Of a DNA stretch of 64,000 bases, positions 1-7,697 are shown in pieces. Within the stretch, counting starts at the first letter, position 1. Each line of letters starts with the position of its first letter. This DNA is from an uncultured Flavihumibacter sp. (lineage in GTDB: Bacteria; Bacteroidota; Bacteroidia; Chitinophagales; Chitinophagaceae): positions 62,001 to 126,000 of the forward strand of contig CABHOY010000071.1 of assembly GCA_902168105.1 (NCBI GenBank). Direction: 5' to 3'. The notes beneath the pieces were generated by a model. That model had not been told where the DNA came from and searched no databases. It saw only the letters and a program-made list of their open reading frames with translations. A program made the translations under genes and the position numbers.

Positions 1-224
1 GAGCAGCTCATTCCCTGTAACGCCAATTGTTGACGCCTGATCAGGTCATACCTGTTACCAACAAGAGCCAGCGAGGCTTTCTGTGGATAATCCCTGCTCA
101 GTAGATAATACATATCTTCCAGAGCTGGCTTTAACTGGTTCTGTGTAATGACAGGTCCGAATAATGCACTGTCTGCTATCTGCTGGTCTTTGTTTCTTCC
201 GGGTTGTAAAGTTTCTTTGTCCAT
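1..224 (-). CDS. DUF434 family protein, N-terminal part (runs off the window)
   Basis: The reverse strand opens with ATG at 224 and stays open to base 1, giving about 74 residues that start MDKETLQPGRNK. The stretch EDMYYLLSRDYPQKASLALV followed by GNRYDL resembles, from memory, the DUF434 signature in which a YLLxRGYP motif precedes a VGxRYxL motif. The function of DUF434 proteins is not established. The gene follows the AlkB-like gene on the same strand with a gap of 54 bases, so the two may be co-transcribed. The C-terminus is outside the window, so domain completeness cannot be judged. Confidence 0.7.
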   Translation of the reverse strand, partial: MDKETLQPGRNKDQQIADSALFGPVITQNQLKPALEDMYYLLSRDYPQKASLALVGNRYDLIRRQQLALQGMSC

Positions 225-278
225 GGCGGGGGAGTGAACGTCAAAGTTAAGCTGTCCGGTAAAGCTTTCCCTTCGAAT

Positions 279-917
279 TTATGGTTGCGATGCCGGGCCG
301 ATGCCGTAAACAGGCTTTCCCGGTTCAGAGATCCTGAAAGTCAGGTTGATACGTGCACCGATCTTTTTAGAGGTTTTCGGAATATGATGTTCGTAATGTT
401 CCTGCATAGTTTCCCCCATTAGCAGAAAACTACCGTGGGTTAAAGGAATGTCCAGCTGATCAGCGACCGACCGGTCTTTAGGTCTTACTTTAAAAAGCCT
501 GGTTTCGCCGAAGGTAATGGAAGCGATGGGATGGTGCCTGCCATCTGCCGGCAATGTGTCGCTATGCCAGGACACGGAATCATTCCCATCCCGGTAATAG
601 TTCAATAGTACCCGGTCAAAAAAAACGCCACAGGCAGCTTCTACTTTGGCCTTGATATCCAACAGGTCAGGCGTCCATTCAAATCCCTTTGTTCCGCCAT
701 AATAGGCGGTTAAACGGGGATCCGGAATGACCCTGTCATACATTTTCCTGGTACGCTGTTGCCAGGGGGTTGTTTCTTTGAGTGCTTTGAAATATTTATC
801 GGCTTCGGCCTTAGGGAAAAACTGCTCCCAAAGTCTCAATTCAGTATTGGGCAGCTGAAAATCTACGTAACGCCTTGTCCCCTCATCAAACAGCTCACAA
901 TCGTCAAAAAGTTGCAT
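279..917 (-). CDS. AlkB-like 2-oxoglutarate/Fe(II) dioxygenase
   Basis: This is a 212-residue member of the AlkB family, which uses Fe(II) and 2-oxoglutarate to remove alkyl groups oxidatively from DNA or RNA bases. The iron facial triad is visible as WHSD (H118, D120) and the distal His in EHHIPK (H178). Two arginines in GARINLTFR (R189, R195) would hold 2-oxoglutarate. YGG followed by FEWTP and the size fit the bacterial ABH2/ABH3-like branch. An upstream GTG/ATG-type extension to 992 is open but I reject it: the exact -7 element TATCTTTG lies only six bases before the ATG at 917, inside that extension. Damaged-base repair is inferred; RNA substrates cannot be excluded. Confidence 0.88.
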   Translation of the reverse strand: MQLFDDCELFDEGTRRYVDFQLPNTELRLWEQFFPKAEADKYFKALKETTPWQQRTRKMYDRVIPDPRLTAYYGGTKGFEWTPDLLDIKAKVEAACGVFFDRVLLNYYRDGNDSVSWHSDTLPADGRHHPIASITFGETRLFKVRPKDRSVADQLDIPLTHGSFLLMGETMQEHYEHHIPKTSKKIGARINLTFRISEPGKPVYGIGPASQP

Positions 918-923
918 AGGGTA

Positions 924-931
924 CAAAGATA
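924..931 (-). promoter_or_regulatory. TAnnTTTG -7 element of the AlkB-like gene
   Basis: The reverse strand reads TATCTTTG, an exact match to the Bacteroidota -7 consensus, with six bases before the ATG. Transcription would begin at or within a few bases of the start codon, so the mRNA may be leaderless. Confidence 0.6.
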
Positions 932-992
932 CGAAACCGGGCCGAAATACTAAATATTTTAGCATTTCAGCCCGGACGTGGTCCTTATTCAC

Positions 993-1107
993 TTCATCTT
1001 CGCTTCAGCAGTACTTCTCCTGTCCTTATCCTCCCTTTATCTTCCCTTCTGAAGGGAGGATAAAGGGAGGATAAGGACAGGAGAAGTACTACTGAAGCGA
1101 AGATGAA
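993..1107. repeat. 115-bp near-perfect palindrome (long hairpin)
   Basis: The two arms are reverse complements around a centre at 1050: the left arm begins TTCATCTTCGCTTCAG and the right arm ends CTGAAGCGAAGATGAA. I see only two mismatched pairs in about 57. The left arm is pyrimidine-rich and the right arm purine-rich, with inner short direct repeats of the TCCTTATCCTCCCTT kind. It lies between the stop of the SDR gene (1122) and the AlkB-like promoter. It has no T-tract and is far longer than an ordinary intrinsic terminator, so a dispersed intergenic repeat or MITE-like element is more likely, though it may still stop or process transcripts. Confidence 0.9.
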
Positions 1108-1121
1108 CTATACCTGCTCAT

Positions 1122-1985
1122 TTACTGGGGCATACCGTAGTTATCCATCCATCTGGTTTTGATCTCAGCCCTGGCGGCAATGAATTCCTTATCGGTTCCC
1201 TGGGCGATGGCATCAAGCGGGTAACGCAGCGGACGGGTCCCTTTTTCCATATTGACCAGTGCCAGCACTCCGTCGGCAATCACCTGCGGGTCCATCTTAA
1301 ACTCAGCCATTTTGCCAAATAAAGCCCCTCCTATCGCATTAATATGGTTTTGGGTAGTCTCGCCATATTCGGTGGTAATATCCTGTTTATCGGCATGTAT
1401 ACCCGCTTTACCGCCGGTATTCATTTCAGTAGGATATACGCCTGGTTGTATAGATACATTTTCAATACCATACTGTTTTAATTCACCCTGGATACCTTCG
1501 GTGATGGTCTCAACGGCAAACTTAGACATCAGGTAAGGCACCATGAAAGGTACACTGAAGCCGCTGGCTCCTGAGGTCAGGTTGATGATCAACCCGTTCT
1601 TTTCTTTACGCATAGCAGGCAGTACAGCCTGGTAGGTACGGATCACACCATAAACGTTTATTTCCTGCATCTTTTTGATCTGGTCGATAGACCAGGATTC
1701 CAGCAGTCCGAACCCTGACACTGCGGCATTATTGACCAGCACGTCTATCCTGCCATGTTTTGCCAATGCTGTCTTTACAGCGTTATTTACAGAATTGTCG
1801 TCTGTTACATCCATTTCCAGGACATCCACATTGGGCAATGCGCTCAGTTCTTTAGCTACTGCTGCATGCCGCTCGTTTACTCCGCGCATGGTAGCAATAA
1901 CGGTGTGTCCCGCTTTTGATAAAGTGTTGGTCATTAATCTTCCAAAGCCAGAGCCAGTTCCTGTGATTAAAATTATCTTCTTCAT
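1122..1985 (-). CDS. Short-chain dehydrogenase/reductase (classical SDR)
   Basis: This 287-residue NAD(P)(H)-dependent oxidoreductase has a Rossmann fold. The cofactor loop is TGTGSGFG (residues 8-15), the NNA motif is at 85-87, and the catalytic YxxxK is Y151/K155 (YLMSK) with a serine near 138-141. The glycine loop with Phe and the VYPTEM segment place it close to the SDR at 54776, with which it shares the GSGFG motif. The substrate cannot be read from sequence. The upstream region (2015-2036 on the reverse strand) contains TTGTGTTG and ACACAA half-sites, a possible target for the Crp-like regulator encoded just upstream. Confidence 0.9.
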   Translation of the reverse strand: MKKIILITGTGSGFGRLMTNTLSKAGHTVIATMRGVNERHAAVAKELSALPNVDVLEMDVTDDNSVNNAVKTALAKHGRIDVLVNNAAVSGFGLLESWSIDQIKKMQEINVYGVIRTYQAVLPAMRKEKNGLIINLTSGASGFSVPFMVPYLMSKFAVETITEGIQGELKQYGIENVSIQPGVYPTEMNTGGKAGIHADKQDITTEYGETTQNHINAIGGALFGKMAEFKMDPQVIADGVLALVNMEKGTRPLRYPLDAIAQGTDKEFIAARAEIKTRWMDNYGMPQ

Positions 1986-2100
1986 GATGCTATATTTTGT
2001 ATTGTGTATTTTTTTGTTTTACAACACAAAATTGCGATGAAGTCATGCCTGGCTCCATTGATCTATACATCTAAAATCTATTGATAAATATCATTGGGAC

Positions 2101-2679
2101 TTATTTCTTTACCGCCTGGGTACGGACGCGGCTTAGTGTTTCAGGGGAAAGCCCCAGGTAGGAGGCGATCATATGCTGGGGAATACGGTTAACGATATTA
2201 GGGAACGTATTTAGAAAATGCTGGTATTTTTCTTCGGCTGAAAAGCTGATAGCGGCATGGATCCTCCGCTGGGATGCTATAAAGCTTCTTTGCAGGATCG
2301 TATTTATCATGTCGTTAAAGGCGGGTATCTTCCGGCAGAGATCATCAAAGTTCTCCTTGTTGATCAGCAGTACATGTGTCTCTTCGATCGCATCTATATT
2401 GAATGGGGAAGGCGTTTCATTCTGCAGGCTCTCCCTGTCGCCGGTCCAGTAATTTTCGGGCGCAAAGTTCATAATATGCTCATGTCCTTTATCGTCTACG
2501 TGGTACGCACGAAGAAACCCCTTGCACACAAAGGCGTTATAACGCCATACATCGCCTTCCTGCAGCAGATATTGTCTTTTACGCAGCTTTTTGATCACGC
2601 TGACAGCTTTGATCATTTCTGCTTCTTCCGCTGTGATCTTTGTTTTACTGTTGATATATGCCAGGAACACTTCAAACAT
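2101..2679 (-). CDS. Crp/Fnr family transcriptional regulator
   Basis: This 192-residue regulator has an N-terminal cyclic-nucleotide-binding-like beta-roll (about residues 20-115) and a C-terminal winged helix. The recognition helix region reads RIPQHMIASYLGLSPETLSR, with the LGLSPETLSR motif typical of small Bacteroidota Crp homologues. No Fnr-type N-terminal cysteine cluster is present and the canonical cAMP-binding RE pair is not obvious, so its ligand is unknown. The frame opens at GTG (2685), but the ATG at 2679 has AGGA about eight bases upstream and is preferred. It lies upstream of, and on the same strand as, the SDR gene, with 115 bases between, so it may control that gene. Confidence 0.88.
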   Translation of the reverse strand: MFEVFLAYINSKTKITAEEAEMIKAVSVIKKLRKRQYLLQEGDVWRYNAFVCKGFLRAYHVDDKGHEHIMNFAPENYWTGDRESLQNETPSPFNIDAIEETHVLLINKENFDDLCRKIPAFNDMINTILQRSFIASQRRIHAAISFSAEEKYQHFLNTFPNIVNRIPQHMIASYLGLSPETLSRVRTQAVKK

Positions 2680-2750
2680 GTACACTTCCTTTAGATACCA
2701 TAAAAGTACGAAAGATCAGGTGCATTTTATGGCTTAATCCCCGCATCCCG

Positions 2751-2852
2751 TCATCTCTTGCGCTTCCTGCGGACGCCCACTATTACCAACAGGACAACGG
2801 CCATGATGATAATTACGGTTAGAGGTTCTATATGTATTGTTATTAGATCCAT
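2751..2852 (-). CDS. Small single-span membrane protein (33 aa)
   Basis: A 33-codon frame starts with ATG at 2852, ten bases inside the end of the alginate-lyase-family gene, and ends with TGA at 2751. It has a short polar N-terminus (MDLITIHIEP), a hydrophobic span of about 17 residues rich in I/V/L, and a strongly basic tail (VRRKRKR). That is the layout of a one-span inner-membrane peptide with its C-terminus in the cytoplasm. The overlap with the upstream stop codon suggests translational coupling. The frame is too short for statistics, and chance cannot be excluded. Confidence 0.45.
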   Translation of the reverse strand: MDLITIHIEPLTVIIIMAVVLLVIVGVRRKRKR

Positions 2853-3991
2853 ATCAGCGGATTTCGTACTGGCAAATTACGTATCACTTCCTCATTCTGT
2901 GGTTGATGATCCAATCGTTTCCAGGTATCAAACCATTGCTGTCGCCCGTATTGCCTTGCTCCAAATATGAGGAAGGGTTGTGCCACCGGCCATTCATCAA
3001 AATACATAACATCGTTTGCTTTTCCCCATTTCTTCTTATCGGCCACATAGGTGAACATAAATTCGATCCCTTTTTTTATGCTACGACCGTCTGGCAACTG
3101 ATAATCCCACACGTCATTTTCACTGTCGGAAAGGATCTGGCAGATTGTGACCATCGCATCCAGATTAAAGAGGGAATATCCGTATGGCTTTGTTCTGGCC
3201 ATTTCCAGCGGGAAACTACCATCTGCCGCCATCTGGTTTGGTAACAATACATTTTTATATCTGTCTGCACAGAACCGAAGCAATGCAGTATCGCCGGTGA
3301 ACTGAGCAAAACAAGCCACCTGCATTACCCAACAGGTGCCATGGTTATTCTTTGCATTCATTTCATCTTTTCCATACTGATGTGTGGTGACCCAACGGAG
3401 ATAGTCTTTAAACCACTCCCTGATCCCCTTCAATAAGTTCTTATCAAAGTTCGGCGCGTCCTCCATGACCAATACACCCTGGGCCACTTCCATCAGGTGG
3501 ATGGCATCAATGATACCAATACCTCTGCCGGTAAACCGTCCTTTAATAGCCTGTGCGTATTGCAGGTCCGGATGCATTAGAGTGGCGGTATCCGTAAACC
3601 AGGCCCGCAAATGAGGGATCGCTGCACTAACATATTGCTGATCATTAGTAATACGATAAGCGGAAGCCAGGGTACCGATCACTTTGCTGAAGCGTATCAT
3701 GTATTGCCGGTGTGCAACGAAGTTGTTTGGATTGGTCATACCATCCCGCTGAATATAAGGGCCATCCGGATGCGCGGGATCAGGCCACCAGTAATCGCCT
3801 TCCGAGTAAAAATCATGCCTGCCACCCGCACTCCGCTCGCAGGAAGACGCTGTTACCGTCATCGGTAACTGACGCATTGCCGAAGCAGCTTCGGATAACA
3901 CCTGCTTACGCAGTACGTCAATGATAGCTTTATCCCGTGGATTAAATGAACAACATACAATGAGTATCAATAGAATCGTAACGTGCTTCAT
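2843..3991 (-). CDS. Alginate lyase family protein (PF05426-like, PL38-type)
   Basis: This is a 382-residue exported protein with an N-terminal hydrophobic segment (residues 4-15) ending in a CC pair that could be a weak lipobox. It would form an alpha/alpha-toroid. The block YWWPDP...PDGPYI...DGMTNPNN (about residues 67-90) and the motif NNHGTCW (about 217-223) match the alginate-lyase Pfam family and the PL38 type as I recall it; the Asn-His pair is where the neutralising and catalytic residues are expected. It probably cleaves a uronic-acid polysaccharide such as alginate or glucuronan by beta-elimination. No SusC/SusD pair is nearby, so this is not a standard polysaccharide utilisation locus. 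Substrate is inference. Confidence 0.8.
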   Translation of the reverse strand: MKHVTILLILIVCCSFNPRDKAIIDVLRKQVLSEAASAMRQLPMTVTASSCERSAGGRHDFYSEGDYWWPDPAHPDGPYIQRDGMTNPNNFVAHRQYMIRFSKVIGTLASAYRITNDQQYVSAAIPHLRAWFTDTATLMHPDLQYAQAIKGRFTGRGIGIIDAIHLMEVAQGVLVMEDAPNFDKNLLKGIREWFKDYLRWVTTHQYGKDEMNAKNNHGTCWVMQVACFAQFTGDTALLRFCADRYKNVLLPNQMAADGSFPLEMARTKPYGYSLFNLDAMVTICQILSDSENDVWDYQLPDGRSIKKGIEFMFTYVADKKKWGKANDVMYFDEWPVAQPFLIFGARQYGRQQWFDTWKRLDHQPQNEEVIRNLPVRNPLIWI

Positions 3992-4056
3992 GGGTTATTA
4001 ACATTGTGTATTGCATAATACAAAACTCCTGCGATAATTTTCCCTAAATTGCCTGG

Positions 4057-4893
4057 ATGATAAAACGATTGTCGGCATATATCCTGATCACCTGCCTGTT
4101 ATGTATTTCCTGTTCAGGACAGGCGCTACGACCGCTCGATGTGGCTAAAGAGATCTTTAAACCAGGTGCTTCCGAGGAATTCATAGCGAAACATATTACC
4201 GGCGATTATAACGGTCATCCGAACGGAAAAGACCTCCCCTCCGAAATAACGCCTTATCTTCTGATATGTCATCAAACAGGGAAAAAAGCCGTTGTTACAA
4301 TGACCCTTGTGGACGACAAAGGCGGAGTTACAGATAAATACCTTCATTTTATAAAAGAAGATTCGCGGTGGAAACTGTATGCAGTGGCAACACCTACGCT
4401 CGCACGTATGCACCGGCGTATGAAAGATGAAATGGAAGCAATTACTCCCGCTCAACTGGATAGTCTGCTTGCCATTTATCAGCATCAGGAAAATCCTCCG
4501 TACAAAAGCAAAGAAGAGTTTTCCTTCATACTGAACAGTCTGAGATTGAAACTAGCGCCAGATGATAGCCTTGTAGCACATTTCCAGCGACATAAAGCGA
4601 CATTTAATCAACTGTTGAAGGAGGCAAACAGCACGTCAAAATCCCCCGAAACTGAAACGCCTACTTTAGTTAATACACGCACAGCTGCATATAGTCCCTT
4701 ACTGATCAGCAACGTTACTACCGGTGGTTTTCTGCCGGCTGAATGTATCGACTTCCATATACTGAATGACCAGGTAGGATATCTGTATGCCTCCAAAAAG
4801 AAATATCTGCCTGAATTACGTCCCGATAAAGTAATGATGTTAAGATCACTGGGGAATGGATGGTACTTATATAAGGTGAATATCTATCTGTAA
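4057..4893 (+). CDS. Hypothetical lipoprotein (278 aa)
   Basis: I do not recognise this family. The N-terminus MIKRLSAYILITCLLCISCS is a lipoprotein signal with the lipobox CISC, so the mature protein would be anchored by Cys19. The middle (about 70-125) has alternating hydrophobic and charged residues with a KWLYAV-like strand (RWKLYAVATPTL), resembling lipocalin or NTF2-type beta sheets. Residues 140-200 look helical and charged. The gene is divergent from the alginate-lyase-family gene, with 65 bases between their starts. Confidence 0.75.
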   Translation: MIKRLSAYILITCLLCISCSGQALRPLDVAKEIFKPGASEEFIAKHITGDYNGHPNGKDLPSEITPYLLICHQTGKKAVVTMTLVDDKGGVTDKYLHFIKEDSRWKLYAVATPTLARMHRRMKDEMEAITPAQLDSLLAIYQHQENPPYKSKEEFSFILNSLRLKLAPDDSLVAHFQRHKATFNQLLKEANSTSKSPETETPTLVNTRTAAYSPLLISNVTTGGFLPAECIDFHILNDQVGYLYASKKKYLPELRPDKVMMLRSLGNGWYLYKVNIYL

Positions 4894-4918
4894 TATGGCT
4901 GTTTTATTCTAATTTATT

Positions 4919-4926
4919 TACTTTTG
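4919..4926 (+). promoter_or_regulatory. TAnnTTTG -7 element before the 4966 gene
   Basis: TACTTTTG matches the Bacteroidota -7 consensus exactly. It sits 39 bases before the ATG, predicting a 5' leader of roughly 33 bases. A TGTTTTATT stretch about 19 bases further upstream could serve as the -33 region. Confidence 0.5.
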
Positions 4927-4965
4927 TTATGAACATCCCCTACTAATAACCCGGCTAATAATAAC

Positions 4966-5613
4966 ATGCAAATAGAATTAAAAGTAAACTGCACTTGCAA
5001 CTGCAAGCCAATGGACAGGACCCCGCCTAAATACAATACAGATATAATTGCCCCAGCCTGCTTCTGGCAGGAAGCAGGAGAAGACTACACCTTACAGTTA
5101 TGTCCTGTTCCCGGACAATCATACGGCGTTAAACTATACCCTCCCCTGAGCATAGCCCTTTACGAAAAGCTATGGCTTTATTATGAATCGCCGCTTGCCT
5201 ACTACAACGATTTCGAAAATGCCGGAGACATAGCAGGTACCCGATTCTGCTACGGACAGATCACCGCTATTCATGAAACAATCGACAATATTGCCACCAT
5301 CGAATTTAATGTGGAGAAGTCCTTATCATACTCAGATATTGTAAACTCATGCCCCGAGGTATCCTATCCGAAAGAGTGGCTGGGAGGTTTTATCGGGAAT
5401 CATAATGCGTGGGTGGAGAAACATGCACCTTATTACCTTATAAAATCTAACGCACAGGGAGACCTGGGTCAAACGGTGGTCGCATTAGAACATAATGACG
5501 AAATATACGTCCTGTCTATGTACGACTGGGGATTCCATAGAAGCGAATATTACGCAGGGAAGTATCTGATCGATAAAGAATTTAAGAAGTATATCCTGGA
5601 AAAGTGCGAGTAA
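4966..5613 (+). CDS. Hypothetical cytoplasmic protein (215 aa)
   Basis: I do not recognise this protein. It has no signal peptide. The N-terminus contains a CTCNCKP cysteine cluster (residues 9-15) of the kind that could bind a metal, and C32 and C46 follow. The remainder is rich in aromatic residues (LWLYYESPLAYYNDF, YDWGFHRSEYYAG) and acidic overall, with a predicted alpha/beta pattern. It has its own promoter and stands alone between two lipoprotein genes on the same strand. Confidence 0.65.
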   Translation: MQIELKVNCTCNCKPMDRTPPKYNTDIIAPACFWQEAGEDYTLQLCPVPGQSYGVKLYPPLSIALYEKLWLYYESPLAYYNDFENAGDIAGTRFCYGQITAIHETIDNIATIEFNVEKSLSYSDIVNSCPEVSYPKEWLGGFIGNHNAWVEKHAPYYLIKSNAQGDLGQTVVALEHNDEIYVLSMYDWGFHRSEYYAGKYLIDKEFKKYILEKCE

Positions 5614-5678
5614 GCGATGTCTCCATAAAAATGACATATTGTTAATATCCCCATAACATAAACGCCCCATCACTTTTA

Positions 5679-5686
5679 TATTTTTG
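5679..5686 (+). promoter_or_regulatory. TAnnTTTG -7 element before the Vps62/NLP-like lipoprotein gene
   Basis: TATTTTTG is an exact consensus match 91 bases before the ATG at 5778. The implied 5' leader is about 85 bases, longer than at the other promoters noted here. The surrounding region is AT-rich, so a chance match is possible. Confidence 0.4.
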
Positions 5687-5777
5687 TTGACACCCGTATC
5701 ACCTATATCGACATCCGTGAATACCTGTACTGTGCATACCAAGTGAATCCACGTGTTTTTCCTTTAAAACTATCATA

Positions 5778-6692
5778 ATGAAAAAAACATCCCTTATTCT
5801 GTTAAGCTGCTGTAGCCTGCTGCTGTTAACACAATGTCAGAAATCCGAAGACGACCTGGCGCCTAAGATGGAACCCGAATCCGAAGTGGCTGTAGCCGTA
5901 GCTGCTGCACCCTGCGCCTGCCAGGAAAGTTCTCAAAAAGTAAGTGGCGCCACTGCGCAGACATGGGCGACACAATTTGCGCCATTGGTTAAATTTGACC
6001 GCGCTTCCCCTGATTATCCTACTTCTGCCGAAAACATTTTCGCAAGCTCAGACCCCGCTACAACTGTATGTGGCGGCAAACTGGTGTTAGTGGAAAGGTC
6101 CGTTGCAAGATCCATGGACTTCCCGACTTATTACGATGTACAGATTCACCCAAGTGATCCCAACAGGATCTTCATTGACTACTGGTGGGCATACAAACGC
6201 CAGGAAAACTGTTTCTCCAATCTGGGTGGACATGACTATGACCTGGAACACATAGTAGTACAATTCAATCAGTCTACACAGCGTATTATCTCTGTTACTT
6301 ATTTTCAGCATGGCGGGTACTATACCAAAGACTGGAGAAGTGTTTCAGCAGGTACGAGAGTACAGTCATGGGTAGGAAAATATGCGCATGGCAACTACCA
6401 TTTCGGAAGTTCTATTACACTTCCCGGTTATGAGTGTGCTTATTGGGGCGATTACAGAAATCCTAATGGAACCAGGGATGAAGTGCTGACATCCAGAAGA
6501 CTGGTACAGATGGATTGTAGCACTACTGAGTTCAACTTCAGTGGTAACTGGGGGGATCCTGGTAAAGGGCCTTTATTCCGTGACAGGAATTACTGGAACT
6601 TCCCTGCATGCTCTGGTACAGATGGTCCTTTCGGTCAGGACGGTTGCAGCGCTTGCGATTTCGGTAATACAAAACTGATCGGCACGATCTAA
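5778..6692 (+). CDS. Lipoprotein with Vps62/NLP-like fold
   Basis: This 304-residue protein has a lipoprotein signal ending LLTQC (Cys20), then an acidic/alanine linker. Motifs in the body are QFAPLVKFD (67-74), IDYWWAYKR (133-141), GGHDYDLEHIVVQF (150-163), YFQHGGYY (175-182) and VGKYAHGNYH (199-208). The HDxDLEHxxVxF and xxHxHGxYH pair recalls the Vps62 and necrosis-inducing (NLP/NPP1) families, where GDWEH or GHRHDWE coordinates a metal. Several cysteines near the C-terminus (CSGTDG, CSACD) may form disulphides. NLPs are cytolysins on plant membranes, but that role here is speculation. A strong terminator follows. Confidence 0.6.
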   Translation: MKKTSLILLSCCSLLLLTQCQKSEDDLAPKMEPESEVAVAVAAAPCACQESSQKVSGATAQTWATQFAPLVKFDRASPDYPTSAENIFASSDPATTVCGGKLVLVERSVARSMDFPTYYDVQIHPSDPNRIFIDYWWAYKRQENCFSNLGGHDYDLEHIVVQFNQSTQRIISVTYFQHGGYYTKDWRSVSAGTRVQSWVGKYAHGNYHFGSSITLPGYECAYWGDYRNPNGTRDEVLTSRRLVQMDCSTTEFNFSGNWGDPGKGPLFRDRNYWNFPACSGTDGPFGQDGCSACDFGNTKLIGTI

Positions 6693-6717
6693 ATATTACG
6701 CAGCCGTAGGAAGGCTG

Positions 6718-6760
6718 AAAAAATAAGGGAATACGGAGCTTCCGTACTCCCTTATTTTTT
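6718..6760. terminator. Bidirectional intrinsic terminator
   Basis: The hairpin AATAAGGGAATACGGA/TCCGTACTCCCTTATT has one mismatch and is flanked by A-run and T-run, so it can stop transcription from both converging genes (5778-6692 and 6759-7679). Confidence 0.85.
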
Positions 6761-7679
6761 ATGGACCGGCAGTAACAATGCCATCATTTGTGATCAGTAA
6801 TTCCTTAAACGCCATCTTAGGTGGCAGGCCATCGCTGCTCTTCTCCCAGCCACTGCCATTGTTATCTGATATATACATCCCATCCCACTGACAAGCGATC
6901 AATCGCTTACCTATCCGTTGTACATGGAATGTATACAAATTAGGCAGCCCTACATCAGATTTTATCCAATGCGCGCCATCATCCTTTGTTTTGATAAGGG
7001 TGGGACCATAACAAAGTGCAAACACATATTCACCATCGTTGGAAATGTTATGCAGCGGATGTGCGTCATAGATGGAACGCCAGTTAGCGCCGTTATCTAC
7101 AGATAGTAAGATCCCTTTGTTGGTACCAGCATAAATTTTGTTGTTCAACACTGTAATACCATTTACCTGTATACCTGCAACAACCTGCTTCCATGTTTTC
7201 CCATTATTAGTGGAAATGAAAACGCCATCATTGGTTCCCGCTAACATAGATGAACCGTTTGCAAATAAACGACGTATTGTATGGTTAGTTAACCCATCAT
7301 TGGACGCCTTCCAGGTAGCGCCATTATCCACAGAAATATAAATACCATACTGATGACTACCTAACATCAGCACTTTTCCCAGACCTTCCATAGCATCAAT
7401 TTTGATATCTGCAGGAAGACCTGTTCCTGTTTTTTTCCAGCTATGCAGATGATCTTTACTAATGTATAAACCGTGCGCATCGGTAGCCGCGAAATAGTTG
7501 CCATTGTGAAACGCGAAGTCATTAACGACAGCTGCGGGGAATCCCATATCCGCCTGTCGCCAGCTGGCGCCCTGGTTGGCAGAGAGATAGATCTTACCGC
7601 CTGCTGCCAGCTTACTTTGTGCGTGTACGCCGTGCAACGTGGTTATTAAAACAAACAGGAATAAAAGTGTGTATTTCAT
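6759..7679 (-). CDS. Secreted seven-bladed Asp-box (BNR) beta-propeller protein
   Basis: This 306-residue protein has a Sec signal peptide (residues 1-20, cleavage after VHAQ or nearby). Seven SxDxGxxW-type Asp boxes recur about every 40 residues: SANQGASW, SKDHLHSW, SVDNGATW, STNNGKTW, SVDNGANW, TKDDGAHW and SDNNGSGW. This predicts a sialidase/sortilin/Ycf48-like propeller. The sialidase arginine triad is not apparent, so binding or scaffold work is more likely than catalysis. The gene is 18 bases downstream of the GH127-type gene on the same strand and is likely co-transcribed with it, so it may bind the same glycan. Confidence 0.85.
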   Translation of the reverse strand: MKYTLLFLFVLITTLHGVHAQSKLAAGGKIYLSANQGASWRQADMGFPAAVVNDFAFHNGNYFAATDAHGLYISKDHLHSWKKTGTGLPADIKIDAMEGLGKVLMLGSHQYGIYISVDNGATWKASNDGLTNHTIRRLFANGSSMLAGTNDGVFISTNNGKTWKQVVAGIQVNGITVLNNKIYAGTNKGILLSVDNGANWRSIYDAHPLHNISNDGEYVFALCYGPTLIKTKDDGAHWIKSDVGLPNLYTFHVQRIGKRLIACQWDGMYISDNNGSGWEKSSDGLPPKMAFKELLITNDGIVTAGP

Positions 7680-7697
7680 ATTACATGGATTGTCGTG

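Noticed and set aside
6759..7679. Sialidase activity for the Asp-box protein
   Set aside because: Asp boxes alone mark the propeller fold; the arginine triad and catalytic Tyr/Asp of sialidases are not identifiable.
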